Shown piece after piece: positions 7,235 through 14,713 of a stretch of 16,304 nucleotides of DNA. The DNA comes from an uncultured Porphyromonadaceae bacterium (GTDB lineage Bacteria > Bacteroidota > Bacteroidia > Bacteroidales > Muribaculaceae). A model generated the notes under the pieces. That model did no database searches. It was not told the origin of the DNA and saw only the letters and a program-made list of their open reading frames with translations. Location of the stretch: the NCBI GenBank assembly GCA_902475285.1, contig CABRZA010000046.1:1-16304 (forward strand), given 5' to 3'. How positions within the stretch are numbered: position 1 is the first letter of the stretch; the number at the start of each line of letters is the position of its first letter. A program made the position numbers and the translations under genes.

Positions 7235-7737
7235 GCTTTGAATTTATAATCGGTGATGGCGGCAAGTTCGGCGTCGGCGCGCTTCACCTTGTCGGCCATA
7301 TGCGAGCGGTATTCGTTGTAGCGGGCTGCCAGCGCCTTGTCGCCCAGCGACATTATGCGCACGGCCAGCACGGCGGCGTTGAGCGCGCCGTCGATGCCTA
7401 CGGTGGCAACGGGGATGCCCGGAGGCATCTGCACTATCGAACAGAGGGCGTCGACGCCGCCCATGGTGGCCTTGACCGGCACGCCTATCACCGGCAGCGG
7501 CGTCAGAGCGGCAATTACTCCCGGAAGGGCGGCGGCCATGCCGGCGGCGGCGATTATTACTTCGATGCCGCGGCTCTGGGCGCCGATGGCGAAAGCCTCC
7601 ACGGCCTCGGGGGTGCGGTGCGCGCTCAGTGCACGCAGCTCGAAGGGCACTTCGAGGCTTTCGAGGAAGTCGGCGGCACGTCGCATCACAGCGAGGTCCG
7701 ACGTGCTGCCCATTATTATACTTACTCGTGGTGTCAT
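7231..7737 (-). CDS. purE: N5-carboxyaminoimidazole ribonucleotide mutase (class I PurE)
   Basis: PurE moves the carboxyl group of N5-CAIR to give CAIR in purine synthesis. The 168-residue length is normal for the class I enzyme. The phosphate-binding signature IIMGSTSDLAVM lies at residues 7-18, the SAHRTP loop with the catalytic histidine (His40) at 38-43, and the AAGMAAALPG loop at about 64-73, where many bacteria have GGAAHLPG. VIGVPVKATMGGVDAL and MPPGIPVATVGI complete the core. No purK lies next to it, so the carboxylating partner must be elsewhere. The stop overlaps the ispG start, and the PAP2 gene ends 40 bases upstream, so it sits in the middle of an operon with unrelated housekeeping genes. 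Confidence 0.96.
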   Translation of the reverse strand: MTPRVSIIMGSTSDLAVMRRAADFLESLEVPFELRALSAHRTPEAVEAFAIGAQSRGIEVIIAAAGMAAALPGVIAALTPLPVIGVPVKATMGGVDALCSIVQMPPGIPVATVGIDGALNAAVLAVRIMSLGDKALAARYNEYRSHMADKVKRADAELAAITDYKFKA

Positions 7738-7777
7738 GTTATATGCTTGGAAACGTGATGATTGATTCGGTTGAAGT

Positions 7778-8413
7778 TCAGAGTGCCACGGCGAGGCTCG
7801 TCGAGAAATAAGTTACGAGTGCGGCCAGCGCAGCCCCGGCGAACACCTGTGCCGGCGTGTGGTGGTCGAGATAGAGGCGCGCCCAGGCCACGACGCCCGT
7901 TACGGCGATGGCAATGCACGTTATGGTCATGCCGGCGTCTCCCAGAAGGCCGTGGACGGCCATCCAGTAGAGCGCCGCCGTGGCACCTGCCGCACCGGCG
8001 GTATGCGCGCTGATTTTCCACCAATGAGTTATCACCAGCGACAGCAGCGCCGTGATGCCGGCGCCGACGAAGAAGCCCGTCAGCCAATGCGGGGCTTGCA
8101 GGGCGTTCACATACCATGCCGCCGAGCCGTAGCACAGGATGGCCACGGTAAACGGCACCGTGCGCTGCGTGCGGTCGCTGATGGCGGTGTCGCTCACTTT
8201 GCCGGCTTTTATAAGCGCGAATATCACCAGTGCCGGAAGCGCTGCCGTGATGAAGAACACCCCGCTCAGCGACCACAGCTTGGCCGACAGCGGTATGAAC
8301 CGCAGCAGCGTGAGCCACAGCGCGGCGGCCATGGTGTAGCTCGGTACGAGTAGCGGCGAGAACACGTCGCTGATGATATGTGCGGCGCGCGAGGCGCCAG
8401 TGTTTGTCGGCAT
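7778..8413 (-). CDS. PAP2-superfamily integral membrane protein (putative lipid phosphatase)
   Basis: This 211-residue protein is almost entirely hydrophobic, with about six predicted membrane helices. The three phosphatase motifs are present in altered form: DRTQRTVP (80-87) in place of KxxxxxxRP, KISAHTAG (133-140) in place of PSGH, and ARLYLDHHTPAQVFAG (178-193) with the Arg and His of SRxxxxxHxxxD but Gln for Asp. This HTxxQV variant is one I associate with PAP2-like proteins of Bacteroidota. A role in dephosphorylating lipid or polyprenyl phosphates is plausible, and interesting beside an isoprenoid gene, but unproven given the changed motifs. It lies 47 bases after rpoN and 40 before purE, so it is probably co-transcribed with both. 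Confidence 0.8.
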   Translation of the reverse strand: MPTNTGASRAAHIISDVFSPLLVPSYTMAAALWLTLLRFIPLSAKLWSLSGVFFITAALPALVIFALIKAGKVSDTAISDRTQRTVPFTVAILCYGSAAWYVNALQAPHWLTGFFVGAGITALLSLVITHWWKISAHTAGAAGATAALYWMAVHGLLGDAGMTITCIAIAVTGVVAWARLYLDHHTPAQVFAGAALAALVTYFSTSLAVAL

Positions 8414-8460
8414 AAGTATGTGTTTTATTTAGTATAAAACGTCGATTGTCTCCTTCGGGT

Positions 8461-9891
8461 TTAGATTTGCCGCCGCAGGCGTGCCACGGGATAGCCCAGC
8501 CGTTCGCGGTATTTGGCCACCGTGCGCCGGGCCACATCGTAGCCCTGTGCGGCGAGGACGTTGCACAATTCTCGGTCGCTCAGTGGATTGCGCTTGTCCT
8601 CGCCCTCGATGGCGTCGGCGAGGACTTTCAGCAGGCGGTGCATCGACACGTCGCTGTCGGCCTCGCGGCTCTCGTTGAAGAGGATTTTCATGGCGTATAT
8701 GCCGTGTGGCGTAAGCACGTATTTGCCCGACGTGGCGCGCGATATCACCGATATGTCCATACCCGTGTCGCCCGCTATGTCGCGGAGAATCATCGGGCGG
8801 ATGTCGGCCGTGTCGCCATCGGCGAAGAAAGCCTTCTGCCGGGCCACCACGGCGCGGAGTATGGCCATGAGCGTGCGCGTGCGCATCTGTGCGAGCTGTA
8901 TGAAATTTGTCGCGGCCTCGCGCTTGGTCCTCACGAAGGCGGCTGCATTCGGGTCGGAGATGCCGTCGCTGCTGAACGACGCTTCTACCGCCAGCTCGGG
9001 CACCTGCCCCGTCAGCCCGAGGTTGAAGCTGTCGGTCGCGGGGTCGTAGTCGACCGTGAAGTCGGGCGACACATGCCGTGTGCGGTCGCCCGCGTGGTCG
9101 CCCCCGAGGGCCGAGGCCGGTTTGGGGTTGAGACTGCGTATGAGTTCGTCGGCGCGCGTCAGCGCATCTTTGTCTATGCCGAGCGCGGTTTGAAGGCGGT
9201 CGAAGTGACGCTTGGAGTAGAGATCGAAAAAGTCCGATATGATTCGTTCGGCCGTCGCGGCGTCGCCGTCGGCCTCGCGGCGTTCGAGTTGCAGCAGAAG
9301 ACAGTCGCGGAGGTCGACGGCCCCTATTCCGGCCGGTTCCAAATTCCGTACGGCCTCGAAAACGCGACGCATCTCCTCGTCGTCGGGCTCCCTCCCATCG
9401 GTCATGGCTATGTCGGTGGCTATGTCGGTCAGACGCCGCGTCATGTAGCCGTTGCTGTCGAGGTTGCCTATTATATATGCCGCCGTGTGCATGTCGTCCT
9501 CGCCGAGCTCGCTCTCGGTGGCCAGGCGCCTCATCAGTGTCTCGCCCATGCTCTCGCCCTCGTCGGGAGCTATGCTCGCCGCCTCCACATGCCGGCGGTC
9601 GGGGTCGGCGTTCGATGCGCTCAGATAGAGCGGCGTGTCGTCGTCGTCGCCGTAGTCGGCGCGTTGCAGCTGCTCCGAACTCTCCTTGTAGCCTTCCTCG
9701 TCGCCGTGTTCGCACTCGTGCGGCTCGCATGCCTCGAGCGCCGGATTGTCGTCGAGCTCCCGCCTGACCTCGTCCTCGAATTCCGGTTCCGACATTTCGA
9801 GCACGCGCCCCAGCGCAACGCTCTGCGGATTGAGACGCTGCTGAAGGCGGAGCTGTTGCTCCAGGCGGAGGCTGTCGCCCTGTGTTGACAT
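8461..9891 (-). CDS. rpoN: RNA polymerase sigma-54 factor (RpoN)
   Basis: RpoN directs core polymerase to -24/-12 promoters that need an AAA+ activator. The 476-residue protein has all the classic parts. Region I is Gln/Leu-rich (LRLEQQLRLQQRLNPQS) through ELDDNPALEA. An acidic region II (EHGDEEG, YGDDDDTP) spans about residues 56-90, followed by a core-binding domain (YIIGNLDSNGYMT, LEPAGIGAVDLRDCLLLQL). The DNA-binding part has MILRDIAGDTGMDISVISRA and SGKYVLTPHGIYAMK, and an intact RpoN box ARRTVAKYRE at 454-463. It is the first gene of the leftward operon, behind its own TAnnTTTG promoter. No activator gene, and no TGGCAC-N5-TTGC site, was noticed in the window. Confidence 0.97.
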   Translation of the reverse strand: MSTQGDSLRLEQQLRLQQRLNPQSVALGRVLEMSEPEFEDEVRRELDDNPALEACEPHECEHGDEEGYKESSEQLQRADYGDDDDTPLYLSASNADPDRRHVEAASIAPDEGESMGETLMRRLATESELGEDDMHTAAYIIGNLDSNGYMTRRLTDIATDIAMTDGREPDDEEMRRVFEAVRNLEPAGIGAVDLRDCLLLQLERREADGDAATAERIISDFFDLYSKRHFDRLQTALGIDKDALTRADELIRSLNPKPASALGGDHAGDRTRHVSPDFTVDYDPATDSFNLGLTGQVPELAVEASFSSDGISDPNAAAFVRTKREAATNFIQLAQMRTRTLMAILRAVVARQKAFFADGDTADIRPMILRDIAGDTGMDISVISRATSGKYVLTPHGIYAMKILFNESREADSDVSMHRLLKVLADAIEGEDKRNPLSDRELCNVLAAQGYDVARRTVAKYRERLGYPVARLRRQI

Positions 9892-9923
9892 GCGGGTGCT
9901 TGTTTGAATTAGTTATTATAATG

Positions 9924-9952
9924 CAAAATTACGAATTTTTCGGCTATCCAAA
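9924..9952 (-). promoter_or_regulatory. Promoter of the rpoN operon
   Basis: On the minus strand TAATTTTG (complement of 9924-9931) matches TAnnTTTG. A TTTG (complement of 9949-9952) lies 17 bases upstream, two bases shorter than ideal. Start of transcription would be near 9917, about 25 bases before the rpoN ATG. Confidence 0.6.
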
Positions 9953-10027
9953 AAATAATATACCCCTCGCTCAACCCCGTTCCGGGTAGTTTTCAGGTTT
10001 TTGTTTCAAAAAAAATCTCAAAATAAT

Positions 10028-10057
10028 TTTGAAGTTGAAAAAAATTCTCTAAATTTG
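10028..10057 (+). promoter_or_regulatory. Promoter of the secreted two-domain protein gene
   Basis: TTTG (10028-10031), 18 bases, then TAAATTTG (10050-10057) fits the Bacteroidota primary sigma consensus. The leader would be about 54 bases and ends in an A/T-rich stretch before the ATG at 10118, as in well-translated genes of this phylum. An imperfectly spaced TTCAAAA/TTTTGAA inverted repeat (10005-10011 and 10027-10033) overlaps the upstream element. Confidence 0.7.
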
Positions 10058-10117
10058 CACCCGAAAACCCTTCGTGGGCTTATATCAACTTACTAATTAA
10101 CCATAAATAAATTTGGC

Positions 10118-11020
10118 ATGAAAAAATTCTACGCTTTTCTTGCAGTGGCCATGATGGCCGCAACCGCCAGCGCACAGACCCTCTACTTCAAGGGTGCAGG
10201 CGAAGGCCTCAGCTGGGACGTCAACGTTGACCTCCCCGTACAGCTCGTCGACGGCAAGTACACCGTCACAATCAACAACCTCTCCGAGTTCAAGGTGTCG
10301 AGCGTGGCCTCGACCACTTGGGACGACTTCAACGCCGAAGCCTTCTACGCTCCCGGTCTCGATCAGGAAGCCAACCTCGGCCAGGCCATGCCTACTGAAA
10401 AGAACAGCGGCCCCAACAACGCCACTCCCTGGAAAGGCGACTACACCATCGTAATCCCCGCCGACCTCTCCACTATCACAATCACCACAACCACTCCCAA
10501 GCCCGTAGGCTTCACCAAGGCTTACATCCGTGGCACCGTCAACGATTGGCTGAACACTCCCACCGAAGATCTCCTCGCCACTTGGGAACTCAAAACCAAC
10601 GACGGCATCAACTACTGGATCGACTGCGTAGGTGCTTCCAAGCTCGTTGCAGGCACCAGCTTCAAGATTGCCGACCTCGATTGGGCTTCCATCAACAATA
10701 CCCTCGGCGACATTATGATTCCCTTCGAGGAACCCATCGAATGGATGTACGGCGGCTCCAACAACGACACCGTAGTTGAAGAAGACTACGAAGGCACTAT
10801 CCACCTCGACCTCTCCAACGGTCCCCGTCAGCCCGCTATGGTTACCGTATTCCCCGGCCTCAACCCCGAGAACCCCTTCGCTGGTGTTGAAGGCATCGTT
10901 GTCGACGAAAACGCTCCCGCCGAATACTTCAACCTCCAGGGCGTACGCGTAGCTCAGCCCGAAGCCGGCCTCTACATCGTTCGTCGTGCCGGCAAAGTGT
11001 CGAAAGTGCTCGTTAAATAA
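10118..11020 (+). CDS. Secreted protein with two similar beta-rich domains and a type IX-like C-terminal tail
   Basis: This 300-residue protein has a Sec signal peptide cleaved near ASA-Q (residues 17-20). Two halves resemble each other. Residues 21-127 open with LYFKG, then W33, and close with GDYTIVIPADLSTITI. Residues 135-245 open with AYIRGTVNDW, then INYWIDC and SFKIADLDW, and close with EGTIHLDLSNGPRQPAMVTV. The AYIRGTVNDW start is reminiscent of carbohydrate-binding or SusE/SusF-like beta-sandwich domains, but that is only a resemblance. Residues 268-300 (EYFNLQGVRVAQPEAGLYI, then KVSKVLVK) form a tail like those recognised by type IX secretion or a related surface-sorting route. Codons lean to CGT, GTA and GGT more than neighbours, hinting at high expression. 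The gene stands alone between its own promoter and terminator. Its ligand is unknown. Confidence 0.85.
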   Translation: MKKFYAFLAVAMMAATASAQTLYFKGAGEGLSWDVNVDLPVQLVDGKYTVTINNLSEFKVSSVASTTWDDFNAEAFYAPGLDQEANLGQAMPTEKNSGPNNATPWKGDYTIVIPADLSTITITTTTPKPVGFTKAYIRGTVNDWLNTPTEDLLATWELKTNDGINYWIDCVGASKLVAGTSFKIADLDWASINNTLGDIMIPFEEPIEWMYGGSNNDTVVEEDYEGTIHLDLSNGPRQPAMVTVFPGLNPENPFAGVEGIVVDENAPAEYFNLQGVRVAQPEAGLYIVRRAGKVSKVLVK

Positions 11021-11056
11021 GCATTCTCTCAACTAAGCATAAACACATTCAACCGC

Positions 11057-11094
11057 AATGCCGCCGGTCATTCCCGACCGGCGGCATTTTTTTT
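11057..11094 (+). terminator. Strong intrinsic terminator after the secreted protein gene
   Basis: ATGCCGCCGGTC (11058-11069) and GACCGGCGGCAT (11076-11087) form a perfect 12-bp GC-rich stem with a 6-base loop, followed by an unbroken run of T to 11094. It lies about 37 bases past the stop codon. Confidence 0.93.
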
Positions 11095-11180
11095 GACACC
11101 ACCCATTTCCCCTCATCGGCTTGCCGCTTGCGCAGCAAGCATTCCCCATTCCAATACCCAATCCTCCAATCCCCTTTATT

Positions 11181-11211
11181 TTTGTTTTCAGCTAAAAATT
11201 TTGTAATTTTG
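11181..11211 (+). promoter_or_regulatory. Promoter of the small-ORF/dxs/trkA/trkH operon
   Basis: TTTG (11181-11184), exactly 19 bases, then TAATTTTG (11204-11211) is a near-ideal Bacteroidota promoter. Transcription would start near 11218, about 50 bases before the ATG of the small membrane protein at 11269. Confidence 0.75.
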
Positions 11212-11268
11212 CACTGACCATTGCCGTCGCCGGCGCGGCGACGATGGCCGTAACGTACTTTTCTGACA

Positions 11269-11439
11269 ATGAATACCTCAGTTGTTCTGCGCTTTCTCAT
11301 TCTGGGCATCCTTTGGCTCGGACTGGTGCTTTACATCGTCTTGCACACGACCTTCACCCTATATACGGCTTTCGTGATTGTCGCATCGGCAATCATTGTC
11401 TTTGTTCCTATGTACAAAAAATACGTCAAGAAAAAATGA
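11269..11439 (+). CDS. Small two-helix membrane protein upstream of dxs
   Basis: This is a 56-residue open frame. It opens MNTSVVLRFL and has two hydrophobic stretches, about residues 5-25 (LILGILWLGLVLYIVL) and 29-48 (FTLYTAFVIVASAIIVFV), and ends in a basic tail, MYKKYVKKK. It should span the inner membrane twice with the lysine-rich end in the cytoplasm. Its stop overlaps the dxs start as ATGA (11436-11439), and a good promoter lies about 60 bases upstream. Together these support a real, expressed gene and make it the first gene of the operon. I recognise no family. It might modulate a membrane process linked to the TrkH/TrkA transporter or to isoprenoid supply, but that is speculation from position only. 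An ATG without a clear Shine-Dalgarno is usual in this phylum. Confidence 0.8.
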   Translation: MNTSVVLRFLILGILWLGLVLYIVLHTTFTLYTAFVIVASAIIVFVPMYKKYVKKK

Positions 11440-13376
11440 GCCCAGAAAGCACTTTCACCTGCGGCCCGCTTCTTGCCGCCATCGAATCTCCCTCCGACCT
11501 CCGTAAGCTCACAGTCGAGCAGCTCCCGCAGCTCTGCCACGAGATACGACAGTTCCTCATACACTCCCTCGCCGACAACCCAGGCCATTTCGCTTCGAGC
11601 ATGGGGGCCGTCGAACTCACCGTCGCACTCCACTACGTCTTCGACACCCCATACGACCGCCTCGTATGGGACGTCGGACACCAGGCATACGGACACAAGC
11701 TCCTCACCGGCCGACGCGACCGATTCTCCACAAACCGCACATTCGGAGGGCTAAGCGGATTTCCCAATCCCGACGAGAGCGAGTACGACACCTTCGCCGC
11801 CGGACACGCCTCCAATTCCATTTCCGCAGCCCTCGGCATGGCGGTGGCGTCGCTGCTTAAAAACGAAACTCCACGCCGCAACGTCGTCGCAATCACTGGC
11901 GACGCTTCCATCAGTGGCGGCCTCGCATTCGAGGGCCTGAACAACGCCTCCAACACTCCCAACAACCTCCTCATTGTCCTCAACGACAACGACATGTCGA
12001 TCGACCGCAATGTCGGGGCTCTCAACGGATACCTCGCCCACCTCACCACCTCCCGCCTCTACAACGACCTCCGCTACAAGGTGTTCAAGCTCATGAAGAA
12101 GCTCCACCTCGTCACCGACAGCCGCCGCGGAGCCCTCCTGCGATTCAACAACAGCCTCAAATCGCTTATTTCCAAGCACCAGAATATCTTCGAAGGCCTC
12201 AATATCCGCTATTTCGGACCCTTCGACGGCCACGACATCGTCACACTCGTGCGTGTCCTATCCGACATCCGCGACATGGAGGGCCCCCGACTCCTGCACC
12301 TCCGTACAGTCAAGGGCAAGGGATACGCGCCCGCCGAGGCCGACCCAGCATCATGGCATGCCCCCGGCCGCTTCGACGCCGCTACGGGCGAGCGCCTCGA
12401 CGCCGCATCCAAGCCATCAGCCGCATCCAAGCCCGCAAAGTATCAGGACGTCTTCGGCGAAACCCTCGTCGAGCTCGCCCGCACCAACCCCGCCATCGTG
12501 GGCATCACGGCGGCAATGTTATCAGGCACGTCGGTGGGAAAGATGCAGGCCGCCATGCCGAGCCGTGTCTTCGACGTCGGTATCTCCGAAGGACACGCCG
12601 TTACTTTCGCCGGAGGCCTGGCCAAGGACGGAATGCGACCATTCGTGGCCATATATTCCAGCTTCCTCCAAAGGGCCTACGACCATATAATCCACGACGT
12701 AGCACTCAACCGCCTCCCCGTCACCTTCTGCATCGACCGCGCGGGTATAGTCGGCGAGGACGGCGCAACGCACCACGGTGCATTCGACCTCGCTTATCTC
12801 CGCACCGTGCCCGGGCTCATTGTTGCCGCCGGCCGCGACGAGGCTGCCCTCCGCAACCTCATGTACACCGCCCAGGAGGCCGATCACGGCCCATTTGCCA
12901 TCCGCTATCCGCGCGGGCGGGGCGCGGGTGCCGAATGGCACACCCCATTCCGCAGCATGCCCGTAGGACGCGGCGAGTGCCTCACTCACGGCAGCGCCGT
13001 AGCAGTCCTCACTATTGGCCCCGTGGCAACCGACGCAGCAGATGCCGTCGCACGAGCAAGAAAGGAGGGCATCGACGCCGCACACTACGACATGATATTC
13101 CTCAAACCCCTCGACGACTCCATTATAGCGGCCGTGGCCGATGCCGGATGTCCGGTCGTCACCGTCGAGGACGGCACCGTCGACGGAGGCATGGGCTCTG
13201 CCGTGGCCGAGCGCCTTGCCGCGCTCGGCCACCGTGCCCCCGTCATTCGGCTGGGAATCCCCGACAGGTTCATCCCGCAGGGCACTCCCGAACAGTTGCA
13301 TCACCTCTGCGGTTTCGATAGAGATGCCATCTACAATGCCGTCGTTGAGGCGAATAAATACAATTCTCACTCATGA
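11436..13376 (+). CDS. dxs: 1-deoxy-D-xylulose-5-phosphate synthase (DXS)
   Basis: DXS condenses pyruvate and glyceraldehyde 3-phosphate using thiamine diphosphate, the entry step of the MEP isoprenoid pathway. The product is 646 residues when started at 11436, where ATGA overlaps the small membrane protein gene; a longer in-frame extension upstream crosses the intergenic region and is not credible. Key parts are HFASSMGAVELTVALH (His51), WDVGHQAYGHK (His82), AAGHASNSIS, the cofactor motif GDASISGG (155-162) with NDNDMSID about 20 residues on, SEGHAVTF with the catalytic Glu385, and DRAGIVGEDGATHHG. The C-terminal domain has TVEDGTVDGGMGSA. A short Ala/Ser/Lys/Pro repeat (DAASKPSAASKP, about 322-333) lies in the linker before the second half. 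The stop overlaps the trkA start as ATGA (13373-13376). Confidence 0.97.
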   Translation: MSPESTFTCGPLLAAIESPSDLRKLTVEQLPQLCHEIRQFLIHSLADNPGHFASSMGAVELTVALHYVFDTPYDRLVWDVGHQAYGHKLLTGRRDRFSTNRTFGGLSGFPNPDESEYDTFAAGHASNSISAALGMAVASLLKNETPRRNVVAITGDASISGGLAFEGLNNASNTPNNLLIVLNDNDMSIDRNVGALNGYLAHLTTSRLYNDLRYKVFKLMKKLHLVTDSRRGALLRFNNSLKSLISKHQNIFEGLNIRYFGPFDGHDIVTLVRVLSDIRDMEGPRLLHLRTVKGKGYAPAEADPASWHAPGRFDAATGERLDAASKPSAASKPAKYQDVFGETLVELARTNPAIVGITAAMLSGTSVGKMQAAMPSRVFDVGISEGHAVTFAGGLAKDGMRPFVAIYSSFLQRAYDHIIHDVALNRLPVTFCIDRAGIVGEDGATHHGAFDLAYLRTVPGLIVAAGRDEAALRNLMYTAQEADHGPFAIRYPRGRGAGAEWHTPFRSMPVGRGECLTHGSAVAVLTIGPVATDAADAVARARKEGIDAAHYDMIFLKPLDDSIIAAVADAGCPVVTVEDGTVDGGMGSAVAERLAALGHRAPVIRLGIPDRFIPQGTPEQLHHLCGFDRDAIYNAVVEANKYNSHS

Positions 13377-14707
13377 AAATCGTAATAGCTGGTGCCGGTG
13401 AGGTGGGCTCCCACCTCGCAAAGCTCCTCTCTTCCGAAGAGCAGGACATTATGGTAGTCGACACCGACGCCGAACGCCTCGCCAAGCTCGACGCCAATTA
13501 CAATCTAATGACAATAGTCGGTAATCCCACATCCTTCGCGGCACTACGCGAGGCTCGGGCCGCCGACTGCGACCTCTTCATTGCCGTCACTCCCTACGAG
13601 TCGAACAACATCGTCGCATGCTCCATTGCCAAGAACCTCGGCGCCGTCACCACCGTAGCGCGCATCGACAGCTACGATTTCATGAACCCCGACAATGCCG
13701 CGCACGTCCGACACATGGGCGTCGACCGCGTAATATATCCCGAATACCTCGCTGCCGAGGAAATAATCACCGCCCTCCGGCGCACATGGGTGCGCAACTG
13801 GTTCGAGCTCCACAACGGCCGCATTATCCTCGCCGGCGTCAAGCTCCGTGCTCAGGCACCCATCGTAGGCATGAAGCTCAAGGATTTCGCCTTCACAAAC
13901 CGCAATTTCCACGTCTCCGCCATCAAGCGAAACCACGAAACCATCATTCCTCGCGGCGACGACCGAATGGAGGTCGGCGACATCCTATATTTCACCACAA
14001 CGCGCGACCACATCGACGAGCTCGTCGAGCTCACCGGCAAGACCCGCCACCGCATTCGCCGCGTAATCATAATGGGAGGCTCGAACATCGCTATCCGTCT
14101 GGTCAACCTCGGTGCCGAAGAATTCAAGTTCAAAATCATCGAGGCCGACGAGGCTCGTTGCCGAAAACTCCCCCAGAAGTGTCCCGACTGCGAAATTATC
14201 CACGGCGACGCACGCGACACCGACCTCCTCGCCGACATCGGCATTGCCGACACCGACGCTTTTGTCGCCCTCACCGACAGCAGTGAAACCAACATCCTCT
14301 CATGCCTCACAGCAAAGGAGTTCGGAGTTAAGAAAACCGTCGCCGACGTCGAAACCATCCAGTTCATATCACAGGCCGAGAATCTAAATATAGGAAAGAC
14401 TGTCAACAAAAAGCTCCTCGCATCCAGCACAATCTTCCAGCTTCTCCTCGACTCCGACTCGTCCACGGCAAAATGTCTCGCCCTCGCCGATGCCGAGGTG
14501 GCCGAGCTCGAGGCCCGCGAAGGATCGCGCATCACCCGCTCCGCCGTGAAGGACCTCAAAATACCGCGCGAACTCACTCTCGCAGGCCTAATACGAGGCG
14601 ACGAAGGCATGCTCATTACGGGCAACACTGTCATTCAGCCCGGCGACCACGTCCTGGTCTTCTGCCTTCAGGGTGCCCTTCACAAGGTCGAACGCCTCTT
14701 CAACTGA
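13373..14707 (+). CDS. trkA: Trk potassium uptake regulator TrkA
   Basis: TrkA is the peripheral cytoplasmic subunit that gates the TrkH potassium channel by binding nucleotides. The 444 residues form the usual duplicated layout. The first RCK_N Rossmann domain has GAGEVG (7-12) and an acidic VVDTD (28-32), followed by a TrkA_C domain (about 140-220). The second RCK_N starts VIIMGGSNIAIRLV (231-244) with IIEAD at 255-259, followed by a second TrkA_C domain ending GDHVLVFC. The first domain has the complete NAD-binding glycine pattern, whereas the second has GGSNIA, suggesting different ligands, as in other TrkA proteins. It starts inside the dxs stop (ATGA) and ends 6 bases before trkH, so both Trk subunits are made from one message. 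Confidence 0.96.
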   Translation: MKIVIAGAGEVGSHLAKLLSSEEQDIMVVDTDAERLAKLDANYNLMTIVGNPTSFAALREARAADCDLFIAVTPYESNNIVACSIAKNLGAVTTVARIDSYDFMNPDNAAHVRHMGVDRVIYPEYLAAEEIITALRRTWVRNWFELHNGRIILAGVKLRAQAPIVGMKLKDFAFTNRNFHVSAIKRNHETIIPRGDDRMEVGDILYFTTTRDHIDELVELTGKTRHRIRRVIIMGGSNIAIRLVNLGAEEFKFKIIEADEARCRKLPQKCPDCEIIHGDARDTDLLADIGIADTDAFVALTDSSETNILSCLTAKEFGVKKTVADVETIQFISQAENLNIGKTVNKKLLASSTIFQLLLDSDSSTAKCLALADAEVAELEAREGSRITRSAVKDLKIPRELTLAGLIRGDEGMLITGNTVIQPGDHVLVFCLQGALHKVERLFN

Positions 14708-14713
14708 CGCCAA

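Noticed and set aside
8446..9888. A 480-codon open frame on the plus strand opposite rpoN
   Set aside because: It is the mirror of a high-GC coding strand with few stop codons. The protein is Val/Gly/Ala/Arg-rich with no motif, while rpoN on the other strand is intact and complete.
10097..11032. A 311-codon minus-strand frame exactly opposite the secreted protein gene
   Set aside because: The acidic, Val/Gly-rich product lacks a signal or motif, and promoter, leader and terminator all serve the plus strand.
11244..11435. A longer upstream start for dxs
   Set aside because: The extra 64 residues have no match to DXS, read through the small membrane protein in another frame, and ignore the ATGA overlap at 11436.
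11588..11920. GDA instead of the usual GDG in the DXS thiamine-diphosphate motif (residues 155-157) as a possible defect
   Set aside because: I recall GDASI(A/S)GG as the normal form in Bacteroidales DXS, and all other catalytic residues are present.
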